From the NCBI RefSeq assembly GCF_016907515.1, contig NZ_JAFBBY010000001.1:930001-994000 (forward strand): a DNA stretch of 64,000 nt, in the 5' to 3' direction. The notes under the pieces were generated by a model. That model was not told the DNA's origin. It ran no database searches and saw only the letters and a list, made by a program, of their open reading frames with translations. The position numbers and the translations under genes were made by a program. Positions 36,365-44,343 of this stretch are shown here, piece by piece. Source of the stretch: Nocardioides nitrophenolicus. GTDB lineage: Bacteria; Actinomycetota; Actinomycetes; Propionibacteriales; Nocardioidaceae. Within the stretch, counting starts at the first letter, position 1; every line of letters starts with the position of its first letter.

Positions 36365-38128
36365 TTACGACGACTTGCGAACCGCCCACTCCCGAATCCG
36401 CTCGATTCGCTTCTGCAGCTGATCAGCATTGGCCACCGCGGCGGCCGGGCCGCCGCACTCCTTGCGGAGCGCCGCGTGGGTGATGCCGTGGGCCTGGCCG
36501 GTGCGGTGGTGCCAGGACGCGACGAGGGAGTTGAGCTCGCGCCGCAGCAGACCGAGGTGCTCGTGGGTGGTGACCTCGGCGACGGTGTCGGCGGGGCGCT
36601 CCTCGACCGCCGAGGTGCGGGTACGACGACGGTCGGCCTGCCGCTGCTGGAGCAGTGCGCTCACCTGGTCGGGCTCGAGCAGGCCCGGGATGCCGAGGAA
36701 GTCCATCTCCTCGTCGGAGCCGACGTGGACCTCGCCCTCGTGCCCGAACTGGGCGCCGTCGTAGAGCGCGTGGTCGAAGCGGGCCTCGGAGCCGAGGGCC
36801 TCGAAGGGCCCCAGCTCGAGCTCCTCCGAGGCCGCCTCGGAGGCGTTGGCCTGGTTCATCAGGTCCTCTTCGGCGGCGAAGATGTCGCCGTCGTCGCTGA
36901 CCTTGCGCTTGAGCACGTGGTCGCGCTGCGCCTCGAGCTCGGCGGCGAAGGAGAGCAGGTTGGGCACCGACGGGAGGAAGACCGACGCGATCTCGCCGCG
37001 CTTGCGGGCGCGCACGAAGCGGCCGACGGCCTGGGCGAAGAAGAGGGGGGTCGAGGTGGTGGTCGCCCACACCCCGACCGCCAGCCGCGGGACGTCGACG
37101 CCCTCGGACACCATCCGGACCGCGACCATCCAGCGGGAGTCGTTCTCGCTGAACGCCGAGATCTTCTTCGACGACGCCTTCTCGTCGGAGAGTACGACGG
37201 TCGCCGACTCGCCGCTGATCTGCTTGAGCAGCTTGGCGTAGGCCCGCGCGCTGTCCTGGTCGGAGGCGATCACCAGGCCGCCGGCGTCGGGCACGTGGCG
37301 GCGTACCTCCGAGAGCCGCTTGTCGGCCGCCGCGAGCACCGACGGCATCCACGAGCCGTTGGGGTCGAGGGCGGTGCGCAGGGCCTGCGAGGTCATGTCC
37401 TTGGTGAGCGGCTCGCCCAGGGAGGCCGCGACCTCGTCGCCGGCGCGGGTGCGCCAGCTCATCTGGCCGGAGTAGGCCAGGAACAGGACCGGGCGCACGA
37501 CGTGGTCGGCGAGCGCCTCGGAGTAGCCGTAGGTGTAGTCGGCCACCGAGGTCGGTACGCCGTCCTCCCCGGGCGCGTAGGTGACGAACGGGATCGGGTT
37601 GATGTCGGAGCGGAAGGGCGTGCCGGTCAGCGCGAGGCGGCGCGCGGCCGGCTCGAACGCCTCCCGCACCCCCTCGCCCCAGCTCAGCGAGTCGCCGGCG
37701 TGGTGGATCTCGTCGAGGATCACCAGGGTCTTGAACCGCTCGGTGCGGATCCGCATCGCGAGCGGGTTCACCCCGACGCCGGCATAGGTGACCGCGACGC
37801 CGACGTAGTCGCTGGCGATCTTGCCGGAGCCCGCCGAGTACGTCGGGTCGATCGGGATGCCCGCGCGCGCCGCGGCCTCGGCCCACTGCAGCTTGAGGTG
37901 CTCGGTGGGCGCGACGATGACCAGCCGGTCGACGAGGCGCCGGCCGAGCAGCTCGGCGGCGACGGTGAGCGCGAAGGTGGTCTTGCCGGCGCCCGGGGTC
38001 GCGACGGCGAGGAAGTCACGAGGGTTGCGGGCGAGGTAGTCGGTGAGCGCAGCGGACTGCCAGGCACGCAGCGACGGCGCCGTGCCCCAGGCTGCCCGCT
38101 CCGGCCATGCCGGACCGAGCGAGGTCAT
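36365..38128 (-). CDS. DEAD/DEAH-box helicase (SF2, actinobacterial type)
   Basis: A 587-residue superfamily 2 helicase. Motif I ATPGAGKTTFAL (about residue 55), Ia APTEHLKLQW, motif II LDEIHHAG (DEIH variant), motif III LTGTPFR, motif V VSEGVDVPRL and motif VI QAVGRFVRAR. A C-terminal region of about 180 residues (acidic, EEDLMNQANASEAASEELELG, then a helical basic end) is specific to this actinobacterial group, which is usually encoded next to a DUF3039 gene. Its nucleic-acid substrate and pathway are not known. The ATG at 38128 overlaps the DUF3039 stop (ATGA). Confidence 0.9.
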   Translation of the reverse strand: MTSLGPAWPERAAWGTAPSLRAWQSAALTDYLARNPRDFLAVATPGAGKTTFALTVAAELLGRRLVDRLVIVAPTEHLKLQWAEAAARAGIPIDPTYSAGSGKIASDYVGVAVTYAGVGVNPLAMRIRTERFKTLVILDEIHHAGDSLSWGEGVREAFEPAARRLALTGTPFRSDINPIPFVTYAPGEDGVPTSVADYTYGYSEALADHVVRPVLFLAYSGQMSWRTRAGDEVAASLGEPLTKDMTSQALRTALDPNGSWMPSVLAAADKRLSEVRRHVPDAGGLVIASDQDSARAYAKLLKQISGESATVVLSDEKASSKKISAFSENDSRWMVAVRMVSEGVDVPRLAVGVWATTTSTPLFFAQAVGRFVRARKRGEIASVFLPSVPNLLSFAAELEAQRDHVLKRKVSDDGDIFAAEEDLMNQANASEAASEELELGPFEALGSEARFDHALYDGAQFGHEGEVHVGSDEEMDFLGIPGLLEPDQVSALLQQRQADRRRTRTSAVEERPADTVAEVTTHEHLGLLRRELNSLVASWHHRTGQAHGITHAALRKECGGPAAAVANADQLQKRIERIREWAVRKSS

Positions 38129-38400
38129 GCGTCGGGACCGGACCCTTCCGGGCCCTTGTCGTCGGACAGGCCCTCCCAGATCTCCTTGCAGTCGGGGCAG
38201 ACCGGGAACTTCTCCGGGGCCCGGCTGGGCACCCAGACCTTCCCGCACAGGGCCACCACCGGCGTGCCCATGACCATCGCCTCGGTCAGCTTGTCCTTCT
38301 CCACGTAGTGGGAGAAACGCTCGTGGTCGCCCTCGTCGGTCGGGACGGTACGGCGGTCCTCCCGGACGTCCGTGTCTGTCGAGAATCCGATCGTGGTCAC
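38125..38400 (-). CDS. DUF3039 domain-containing protein
   Basis: A 91-residue protein. The C-terminal half carries the DUF3039 core: HYVEKDKLTEAMVMGTPVVALCGKVWVPSR...FPVCPDCKEI, with Cys residues in ALCGK and CPDC that could form a zinc ribbon. It nearly always precedes the DEAD/DEAH helicase gene in Actinobacteria and overlaps it here by 4 bp, so a joint function is likely. The GTG at 38400 is chosen because the in-frame sequence upstream is not conserved-looking; an earlier start is possible. Confidence 0.85.
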   Translation of the reverse strand: MTTIGFSTDTDVREDRRTVPTDEGDHERFSHYVEKDKLTEAMVMGTPVVALCGKVWVPSRAPEKFPVCPDCKEIWEGLSDDKGPEGSGPDA

Positions 38401-38410
38401 ATCTCGCAGT

Positions 38411-39895
38411 CTAGTGCCCCCCGCTGACATCCACGTCCTTCGGGAGCTGACGCCACACCACGATCGCGACCAGCAGCGTGATGACCGCCCCGACCAGACC
38501 GACCGTCGCGAACGCGTCGGTGTACGACGCCAGCGCGGCCGGCTCCACGGGGGTGCCGAGGGCGCCGGTGACGGACTCCACGGCGGCGTCCGGCGCGCCG
38601 CCGGGGAGCCCGTGGCGGTAGACGACGCCGGCGAGGCTGCCGAGCAGGGCGATGCCGAGCACGCCGCCGACCTCGTAGGACATCTCCTCGACCGCGGCGG
38701 CCGAGCCGGCCTGGTGGACCGGCGCGGCGCCCATGATCAGCGCGGACGCCAGGCCCAGTGCCGCCGTGCCGAAGCCCACGAGCAGCAGCGCGCCGGCGAC
38801 GCCGGCGTAGGGCATCGGGTGGGGCAGCAGCCGGAGCAGGGCCAGGCCGGCGGCGAGCACGACCAGGCCGGCGACGATCACGTTGCGTGCCCCGAACCGG
38901 GCGGCGACGGCGGGCGCGAGCGGCGGGCCGACCAGGCCGCCGAGGGCCATCGGGAGCAGCGCGACGCCGGCCCGCAGCGGGCTCCAGCCCTGGACCAGCT
39001 GCAGCCACTGGGAGCCGACGAACAGCAGCGCCATCATCGCGGTGCTGCTGACCAGCGCGGTCACGACGCCCGAGCGGAAGACGGGGTTCGCGAACAGGCG
39101 CACGGCGAGCATCGGGTCGTCCTGGTGCAGGCAGCGCAGCACGAACAGCGCCAGCATCGCGACACCGGCCGCGAGCACGAGCAGGGTGACGACGTCGACG
39201 TCGCCCTTGCCGAGGTGCTTGACGCCGTAGACGGCCGCGACCATGCCGCCGACCGAGAGCACGGTGCCGAGCACGTCGACCCGGCCGGGCCGCTCGGAGC
39301 GGCTCTCCGGGAGCAGCAGCAGGCCGGCGACCAGCGCGGCCACCATGAGTGGCACGTTGACCAGGAAGGCGGCGTGCCAGCTGAACGCGCTGAGCAGCGC
39401 GCCGCCGACGATCGGGCCGACGGCGCCGCCGACGGCCGCGGTGGCCGCCCACAGGCCGAGCGCGAACGCGCGCTCGCGGGCGTCGGGGAACAGCGCCCGG
39501 ATCAGCGAGAGCGTCGCCGGCATGATCATCGCGCCACCGACGCCGAGCAGGGCACGCACGGCGATCACGTCGCCCGGGCTGCGCGCGACCAGCGCCGCCA
39601 ACGACGCGACGGCGAAGATGGCGAAGCCGGTGAGCAGCATCCGGCGCCGCCCCCAGCGGTCGGCGAGCGCCGCCACCGGGACCAGCAGGCCGGCGAGGAC
39701 CAGCGAGTAGACGTCGACGATCCACAGCTGGGCGAGCGCGCCGGCGTGCAGGTCCTCGGTCAGGTCGGGCAGCGCGACGTTGAGGACGGTCATGTCCATC
39801 ACGACGACGAGCAGGCTGGCCGCCAGCACGGCCAGTCCGCCCCACCGGCGGCGGTCCCGCGCCGGAGCGGACCGCGGGGCGGAGAGCGCGCTCAT
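38411..39895 (-). CDS. MFS transporter, DHA2 family (14-helix drug efflux)
   Basis: A 494-residue permease with about 14 membrane helices. The DHA2 motifs are visible: D1-like DMTVLNVALPDL in helix 1, ALADRWGRRRMLLTG between helices 2 and 3, AVGGAVGPIVGGALL (antiporter motif C) and FLVNVPLMV. It is expected to export drugs or quaternary compounds with proton antiport, as EmrB/QacA relatives do. It overlaps the TetR gene by 4 bp and so lies under the control of that repressor and its two tandem operators at 40468-40505. Confidence 0.93.
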   Translation of the reverse strand: MSALSAPRSAPARDRRRWGGLAVLAASLLVVVMDMTVLNVALPDLTEDLHAGALAQLWIVDVYSLVLAGLLVPVAALADRWGRRRMLLTGFAIFAVASLAALVARSPGDVIAVRALLGVGGAMIMPATLSLIRALFPDARERAFALGLWAATAAVGGAVGPIVGGALLSAFSWHAAFLVNVPLMVAALVAGLLLLPESRSERPGRVDVLGTVLSVGGMVAAVYGVKHLGKGDVDVVTLLVLAAGVAMLALFVLRCLHQDDPMLAVRLFANPVFRSGVVTALVSSTAMMALLFVGSQWLQLVQGWSPLRAGVALLPMALGGLVGPPLAPAVAARFGARNVIVAGLVVLAAGLALLRLLPHPMPYAGVAGALLLVGFGTAALGLASALIMGAAPVHQAGSAAAVEEMSYEVGGVLGIALLGSLAGVVYRHGLPGGAPDAAVESVTGALGTPVEPAALASYTDAFATVGLVGAVITLLVAIVVWRQLPKDVDVSGGH

Positions 39896-40452
39896 CGGGC
39901 GGCACCGCCGTCGAGGAAGGTCGAGCGCACCAGGTCCTGGGCGTCGTTGCGGGCGATGTCGCCCGCGACGAGCCCGTCGCGGGCGGCGACGAGCAGGCCG
40001 TAGACGCTGTGTCCCAGCCAGCGCGCGGGCACGTCGGCCCGGAGTACGCCGGCGGCCTGGGCCGCGGCGTACAGCGCGACCTCGTCGGCGAACAGCGCGT
40101 CGGCGCGCTCGCGCAGGTCGGGGGCGTTGACGACGGTCGGGTCGGTGAGCGCGATGCCGAGCTCGTCGGCGTCGACCACGAACTGACCGAGCATCTCGTC
40201 CAGGCAGGCCCGGATCCGCGCCGGGTCGCCGGAGGCCGCGACCGCCGCCACCTCGCACTCGTCCAGCGTCGCGGCCCACCGGTCGAGCGAGCGGACGCCG
40301 ATCTCGTGCAGCAGGTCCTCGCGGCTGGCGAAGTGGCGGTGGACGGTGGCTCGGCCGACCCCCGCGGCGGTGGCGATCTGCGCCATCGATGCGGTCGGGT
40401 CGGTGGTGAGCAGGCGCTGGGCGGCGGCCAGCACCGTGTCGCGGGTGGGCAT
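39892..40452 (-). CDS. TetR family transcriptional regulator (repressor of MFS exporter)
   Basis: A 186-residue TetR-type regulator. The N-terminal HTH region reads AAQRLLTTDPTASMAQIATAAGVGRATVHRHFASREDLLHEI; the rest is the helical ligand-binding domain (FVVDADELGIALTDPTVVNAPDLRERADALF). The ATG is preceded by the sequence AGGAGGCACGATG (RBS AGGAGG). Two 18-bp palindromes 16 bp upstream are almost certainly its operators, giving autoregulation and repression of the overlapping exporter gene. The effector is unknown. Confidence 0.93.
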   Translation of the reverse strand: MPTRDTVLAAAQRLLTTDPTASMAQIATAAGVGRATVHRHFASREDLLHEIGVRSLDRWAATLDECEVAAVAASGDPARIRACLDEMLGQFVVDADELGIALTDPTVVNAPDLRERADALFADEVALYAAAQAAGVLRADVPARWLGHSVYGLLVAARDGLVAGDIARNDAQDLVRSTFLDGGAAR

Positions 40453-40467
40453 CGTGCCTCCTGGTCG

Positions 40468-40505
40468 TGAGACATCAATGTCTCACATGAGACACTATTG
40501 TCTCA
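40468..40505. promoter_or_regulatory. two tandem 18-bp TetR operators
   Basis: TGAGACA-TCAA-TGTCTCA (40468-40485) and TGAGACA-CTAT-TGTCTCA (40488-40505) are perfect palindromes with identical half-sites and different centres, spaced 20 bp centre to centre (two helical turns). They lie just upstream of the TetR/MFS operon. The spacing would allow two dimers to bind the same DNA face cooperatively. Confidence 0.8.
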
Positions 40506-40539
40506 ACTCCGCGAGCGCCCCGCGCTCGCGCCAGAGAGC

Positions 40540-41100
40540 TCAGTTGAGCTCGGGATCCGCCGGCCGGGTGGCGTGGAAGGCGAGCTCGCCCGGCTGGCGC
40601 CGCAGCACCCGGCGGCGCAGGTCGTGGGTGTCGCCGAGGAAGACGTCCTCGACCCGGCTGGGCACGACGTACCAGCTGCCCTCGGCGATCTCGGCCTGGA
40701 GCTGGCCGGCGCCCCAGCCGGCATACCCGGCGAAGATCCGCAGTCGGTCGACGGTGCCGTCGACCAGCTCGCGCGGGGTGTCGAGGTCGAGCAGGCCGAC
40801 CCGGTCCCACAGCGGCCGGAAGCCGGCGGCATGCTCGCCGCCCGGGGAGGCCAGCGCGACGGCCAGGGCGCCGTCGGTGGCGACCGGTCCGCCCTGGAAG
40901 AGCACCTCGGGCTCCTCCACCACCTCGCCCCACTCCCCCAGCACCTCCGACACCGGCAGCGCGGTGGGCCGGTTGAGGACGACGCCGAGCGCGCCCTCGT
41001 CGTTGACGTCGAGCAGCAGCACGACGGTGTCGACGAAGTTGGGGTCGAGCAGGTCGGGCGACGCCAGCAGCAGGCGTCCGGCGCTCAGCTCGCGAGACAT
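40540..41100 (-). CDS. YqgE/UPF0301 family protein
   Basis: A 186-residue protein of the YqgE/AlgH family: SAGRLLLASPDLLDPNFVDTVVLLL, GALGVVLNRPT, LFQGGPVATDGALAVA and RIFAGYAGWGAGQLQAEIAEGSWYVV are the conserved blocks. The family is widely conserved in bacteria; its biochemical role is not settled. It is a single-domain cytoplasmic protein with no neighbour on the same transcript. The ATG at 41100 begins the usual family N-terminus. Confidence 0.93.
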   Translation of the reverse strand: MSRELSAGRLLLASPDLLDPNFVDTVVLLLDVNDEGALGVVLNRPTALPVSEVLGEWGEVVEEPEVLFQGGPVATDGALAVALASPGGEHAAGFRPLWDRVGLLDLDTPRELVDGTVDRLRIFAGYAGWGAGQLQAEIAEGSWYVVPSRVEDVFLGDTHDLRRRVLRRQPGELAFHATRPADPELN

Positions 41101-41221
41101 GGCTCCATCATCCCCCCTGCGTACGCAAAGCGACCCCGGGCCCGGCGCGAGGTTGGGAGGGAGACGCGCGGGGCCCGGGGCCGCACCCGGGAGGGGGCTG
41201 GTGCCGGTTGGCTCGGGAGGG

Positions 41222-41767
41222 TCAGGCCGCGACCACGGCCCGGAGGCGCTCGAGGAGGGTGCCGCGCACCTCGGGCTCGGCGTACACGGCGTCGGGGGTG
41301 ACGATCGGCATGCCGCGGTGCAGCAGCCGGGCCCGCTCCTCGATCTCGGCACCGATCCGGTCGGCGGCCTCGTCGCCGATGCTGGTGCGCCCGGCCATCA
41401 CGGCCAGCAGGTGGTGCTCCTTGAACGAGGCGGCCGCCATCGCGGTGGCCATCGCCTCGTCGATCGGGTGGGCGCGGTAGTGGTCGATGATCATCCGGAC
41501 GCCGGGCAGCTCGTGGGCGGTGTTGCTCCACGCGATCTCGACGGCCTCGTGGAGGTCCATCGGCTGGTGGGCGAGCATCCGCTCGATCTGCCCGGAGAGC
41601 CGGGTGTGCCACTTCAGGGTCAGCGCGGCGAGCAGGTCGAGCTCGTCGCGGAAGGCGGTGGACACGCCGTCGACGTCCATGGGCAGCAGGCCGTCGCGGC
41701 GGACGGCAGAGGTCGCGATGACGGAGCGGAGGGTCTCGCCCCGGTTGTGAAAGGCCGTCCAGGTCAT
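41222..41767 (-). CDS. uncharacterised helical protein, divergent from a TetR regulator
   Basis: A 181-residue protein that I do not recognise. It is mostly helical, has no signal peptide or membrane segment, and contains LTLKWHTRLSGQIERMLAHQP, a His-rich stretch (HEAVEIAWSNTAHELPGVRMIIDHYRAHP), SFKEHHLLAVMAG and a final EVRGTLLERLRAVVAA. The several conserved-looking His and Glu could bind metal or haem, but no motif is diagnostic. The ATG at 41767 has GGAG 8 nt upstream and a promoter (TTGGGC-N17-CATACT) at 41841-41869. It is divergent from a TetR gene that probably regulates it. Confidence 0.75.
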   Translation of the reverse strand: MTWTAFHNRGETLRSVIATSAVRRDGLLPMDVDGVSTAFRDELDLLAALTLKWHTRLSGQIERMLAHQPMDLHEAVEIAWSNTAHELPGVRMIIDHYRAHPIDEAMATAMAAASFKEHHLLAVMAGRTSIGDEAADRIGAEIEERARLLHRGMPIVTPDAVYAEPEVRGTLLERLRAVVAA

Positions 41768-41840
41768 GGTCAGCACTCCTGTATCGATCGGCGGTCGTCC
41801 GGAACTCCGGGTATCCGACATACCGCTGGTACGTACTACG

Positions 41841-41935
41841 AGTATGGAGCCGACCGCGGGTATGCCCAAGGCTCCGGCACCGTGATCCCGCCCACCCCGG
41901 GCAGTGACCGGTGTCACGTGGGTGACTCCTATGCT
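41841..41935. promoter_or_regulatory. divergent promoter region with candidate TetR operator
   Basis: Minus strand: TTGGGC (41864-41869), 17 bp, CATACT (41841-41846), serving the unknown gene at 41222-41767. Plus strand: TATGCT (41930-41935) lies 6 bp before the TetR GTG, implying a leaderless message. The palindrome GTCAC-GTGG-GTGAC (41913-41926) overlaps the spacer of the TetR promoter and is a plausible autoregulatory operator. Confidence 0.4.
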
Positions 41936-41941
41936 GAAGCG

Positions 41942-42661
41942 GTGGCGAAGGCATCGGTGTCGAAACTCGTCCCCAAGGTCCCCGTCCCGGGGGTCCCCGG
42001 GGCCTCCCGGCGAGCGGCGTACTCCGCCTCCACCAAGCGCGCGCTGGTCGAGGTCGCCGAGCAGCTGTTCGCCGAGAAGGGGTACGCCGCGACCTCCCTC
42101 GACGCCATCGTGTCCGGCGCCCGGGTCACCAAGGGCGCGCTCTACCACCACTTCTCCGGCAAGCAGGCGCTCTTCGAGTCGGTCTTCGAGCGCGTCGAGC
42201 AGGAGGCCGCCAAGCGGATCCAGAAGTCGCTGCGCGGCCAGAAGGACCCCTGGCGCAAGGCCACCCAGGGACTGCGCTCGTTCCTCGACGTGGTCCAGGA
42301 GCCGCCGTACCGGCGGATCGTGATCCAGGACGGCCCGGCCGTGCTCGGCTACGAGCGCTACCGCGAGCAGGAGGAGCGCTCCACCTTCGCCAACATCGTC
42401 GAGATCGTGCGCGCCACCCTCGACGCGGGATCCTGGGACCTCGACGACGACATGCTGCAGACCTTCGCGCGGATCTTCTTCGGCGCGATGTCCTCGGCCG
42501 GCGAGTCCGTCGCCACCGCCGCGGACCCCGAGGCCGCCGCTCGACGGGTCGAGGCCGCGATCGGCTTCCTGCTGGCCGGCGTGCAGAGCCTGGTCGAGCA
42601 GGGCATCGCGATGCCGAGCATCCCCGGCCCGGACGCCGACGCGAGCGCCGAGGAGGAGTGA
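41942..42661 (+). CDS. TetR/AcrR family transcriptional regulator
   Basis: A 239-residue TetR-type regulator. A basic N-terminal extension (about 30 residues, AKASVSKLVPKVPVPG) precedes the HTH: VEVAEQLFAEKGYAATSLDAIVSGARVTKGALYHHFSGKQALFESVF. The ligand domain matches the branch with a TetR_C domain carrying EEPPYRRIVIQDGPAVLGYERYR-like sequence (here QEPPYRRIVIQDG). The GTG at 41942 is preferred because a -10-like TATGCT lies directly before it. It is divergent from an uncharacterised gene that it probably regulates. Confidence 0.9.
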   Translation: MAKASVSKLVPKVPVPGVPGASRRAAYSASTKRALVEVAEQLFAEKGYAATSLDAIVSGARVTKGALYHHFSGKQALFESVFERVEQEAAKRIQKSLRGQKDPWRKATQGLRSFLDVVQEPPYRRIVIQDGPAVLGYERYREQEERSTFANIVEIVRATLDAGSWDLDDDMLQTFARIFFGAMSSAGESVATAADPEAAARRVEAAIGFLLAGVQSLVEQGIAMPSIPGPDADASAEEE

Positions 42662-42682
42662 GCCGGGCGGCTCAGCGGCGGC

Positions 42683-43726
42683 TCAGTTGTAGGTGACCGC
42701 CCCGGTCGACGCGGCGCCCTTGCCGGGCACCAGCTCGAGCCAGGTCTTGCCGGCGGGCACCGCGACCTCGTTGCCGGCGGCGTCGCGGAAGGTCAGCTCG
42801 GCACCCTCGTCGGCCTTCTCCCAGGTGACGTCGACGGCCTGGCCGCCGTGGAAGATGACCGCCTTGCCCTTGCCCTCGAAGTGGGAGACCGGGACCGGGT
42901 TGCCGGCGGGGTCCTTGTACGGCGCCAGGCTGGTGCGCACCGTCGCCGCGATCACGGTGTCGGGCTTGAAGACGTCGCCGTCGGCCATGTAGCCGTTCTG
43001 GAGGACGTACTTCGCGCCGTCGTACTTCCAGCGCGAGGTGCGCCCCGCCGACAGCTTGATGTCGAGGTTGGTCGCCGCGGCGCCGGCGGGCAGCGGGGTG
43101 TCGCCGAACGGGAGGTAGTCGGCGGGCCGGGTGGCCGTGCCGCGCGCGGACGCGCCGATCTTCTTCAGGTTGGCCATCACGCTGTGCAGCGAGTCGTGGG
43201 TGCCGTCGTTGATCCGCACCACGTTCGGGTTGTTCATGTCGAGGAACTTGATGCCGGCCTTGCGCAGCCCGTTGAGCGTCACCGGCGCCGCGCCCGAGGT
43301 GATGATGGTGGCGCCGAGGGGCTTGGCGATCCCGACGTCGGTGAGCCGCATCGACCGCACCGGGCCGGCCTTCTCGGGGAGCTTCTCGTAGAAGAACACC
43401 GCGAGCCGGGTGATGCCGCCCTCGACCAGCTCCTCGACGACCAGGTCGGCCTGGCCGACCCCGATCTGCGGGTCGCTGGCCGAGGAGTTGTCGATCTTGA
43501 CGATGTACGCCGGGTGCTTGCGCGCCGGGTCCGCGCCGCCCTCGGTCAGCTGACCGGTCAGCGGCCAGGTCGCCGGCGGCGCCGGGGTCTCGCTCGCCGC
43601 CGTCGGGCTCTCGTCGCCGCCGCCCGACTTCTTCTCGCCGTCGTCACCGCCCCCACAGCCCGCGAGCGCGAGGCTCAGCACGACGAGGGAGGCGGGCAGG
43701 GCACGGCGGAGGATCGAAGGACGCAC
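42683..43726 (-). CDS. DUF3048 domain-containing lipoprotein (YerB-like)
   Basis: A 347-residue exported lipoprotein. The lipobox is SLALAGCGGG (Cys near residue 24), followed by a Gly/Ser/Thr-rich linker. The two DUF3048 parts are present: HPAYIVKIDNSSASDPQIGVGQADLVVEELVEGGITRLAVFF ... GPVRSMRLTDV, and the C-terminal half with DPAGNPVPVSHFEGKGKAVIFHGGQAVDVTW. The family (Bacillus YerB) is of unknown function, probably at the cell envelope. The GTG at 43726 gives a compact signal peptide. It is convergent with the TetR gene. Confidence 0.92.
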   Translation of the reverse strand: MRPSILRRALPASLVVLSLALAGCGGGDDGEKKSGGGDESPTAASETPAPPATWPLTGQLTEGGADPARKHPAYIVKIDNSSASDPQIGVGQADLVVEELVEGGITRLAVFFYEKLPEKAGPVRSMRLTDVGIAKPLGATIITSGAAPVTLNGLRKAGIKFLDMNNPNVVRINDGTHDSLHSVMANLKKIGASARGTATRPADYLPFGDTPLPAGAAATNLDIKLSAGRTSRWKYDGAKYVLQNGYMADGDVFKPDTVIAATVRTSLAPYKDPAGNPVPVSHFEGKGKAVIFHGGQAVDVTWEKADEGAELTFRDAAGNEVAVPAGKTWLELVPGKGAASTGAVTYN

Positions 43727-43842
43727 GCGGCAAGTCTGACCCACCAGCGAGCCAGACGACGGAGCCGGCCCCGCGTGTCGCGTGTGACGGATCCGGCCGC
43801 GGATGCGTCGTACCGGGAAAGCAACCGTCCTCCGGGAGAGAC

Positions 43843-44343
43843 ATGATCGAGCCCGTGCCCGACTCCTTCGACGCCTTCGCCCGTGCGCAGGCCGCCCGGC
43901 TGCACCGTGCGGCCTGGCTGCTGTGCGGTGAGCGCACCCAGGCCGAGGACCTGGTCCAGGAGACGCTGGCGAAGGTCTACGTCCGGATGCACCGTCGGCT
44001 GGGTCCGCGGCTGGACAACCCGGCGGCGTACGCCCACACGGTGCTGGCCCGCACCTACATCAGTGCGCGCCGGCGGCGCAGCAGCACCGAGACGCCGTAC
44101 GCCGACCTGCCGGGGCTCGAGGTCGAGGGCACCCCCGACCATGCCGAGGCGACCGACCTGCGGCTGGCGCTCGACGAGGCGCTCGCCGGGCTGACGCCGG
44201 TCGACCGGGCGGTCGTGGTGCTGCGCCATCTCGAGGACCTGTCGGTCGAGGAGGTGGCCACGACCCTCGGCCTCTCCCTCGGGGCGGTCCGCAACCGCAG
44301 CATGCGCGCGCTGGCGCGGATGCGGAAGGAGGTAGTGCGATGA
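43843..44343 (+). CDS. SigE-family ECF RNA polymerase sigma factor
   Basis: A 166-residue ECF sigma factor of the actinobacterial SigE family (TIGR02983 type). Region 2: [41 protein letters not shown]; region 4: LTPVDRAVVVLRHLEDLSVEEVATTLGLSLGAVRNRSMRALARMRKEV, with the linker between. The ATG at 43843 follows GGGAGAG; a GTG four codons later is an alternative. It overlaps by 4 bp a gene for a single-pass membrane protein that may act as its anti-sigma factor. Target promoters are unknown. Confidence 0.93.
   Translation: MIEPVPDSFDAFARAQAARLHRAAWLLCGERTQAEDLVQETLAKVYVRMHRRLGPRLDNPAAYAHTVLARTYISARRRRSSTETPYADLPGLEVEGTPDHAEATDLRLALDEALAGLTPVDRAVVVLRHLEDLSVEEVATTLGLSLGAVRNRSMRALARMRKEVVR

Noticed and set aside
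41101..41221. A small gene between YqgE and the unknown protein
   Set aside because: No start codon with ribosome-binding site gives a credible product; it reads as GC-rich intergenic DNA.
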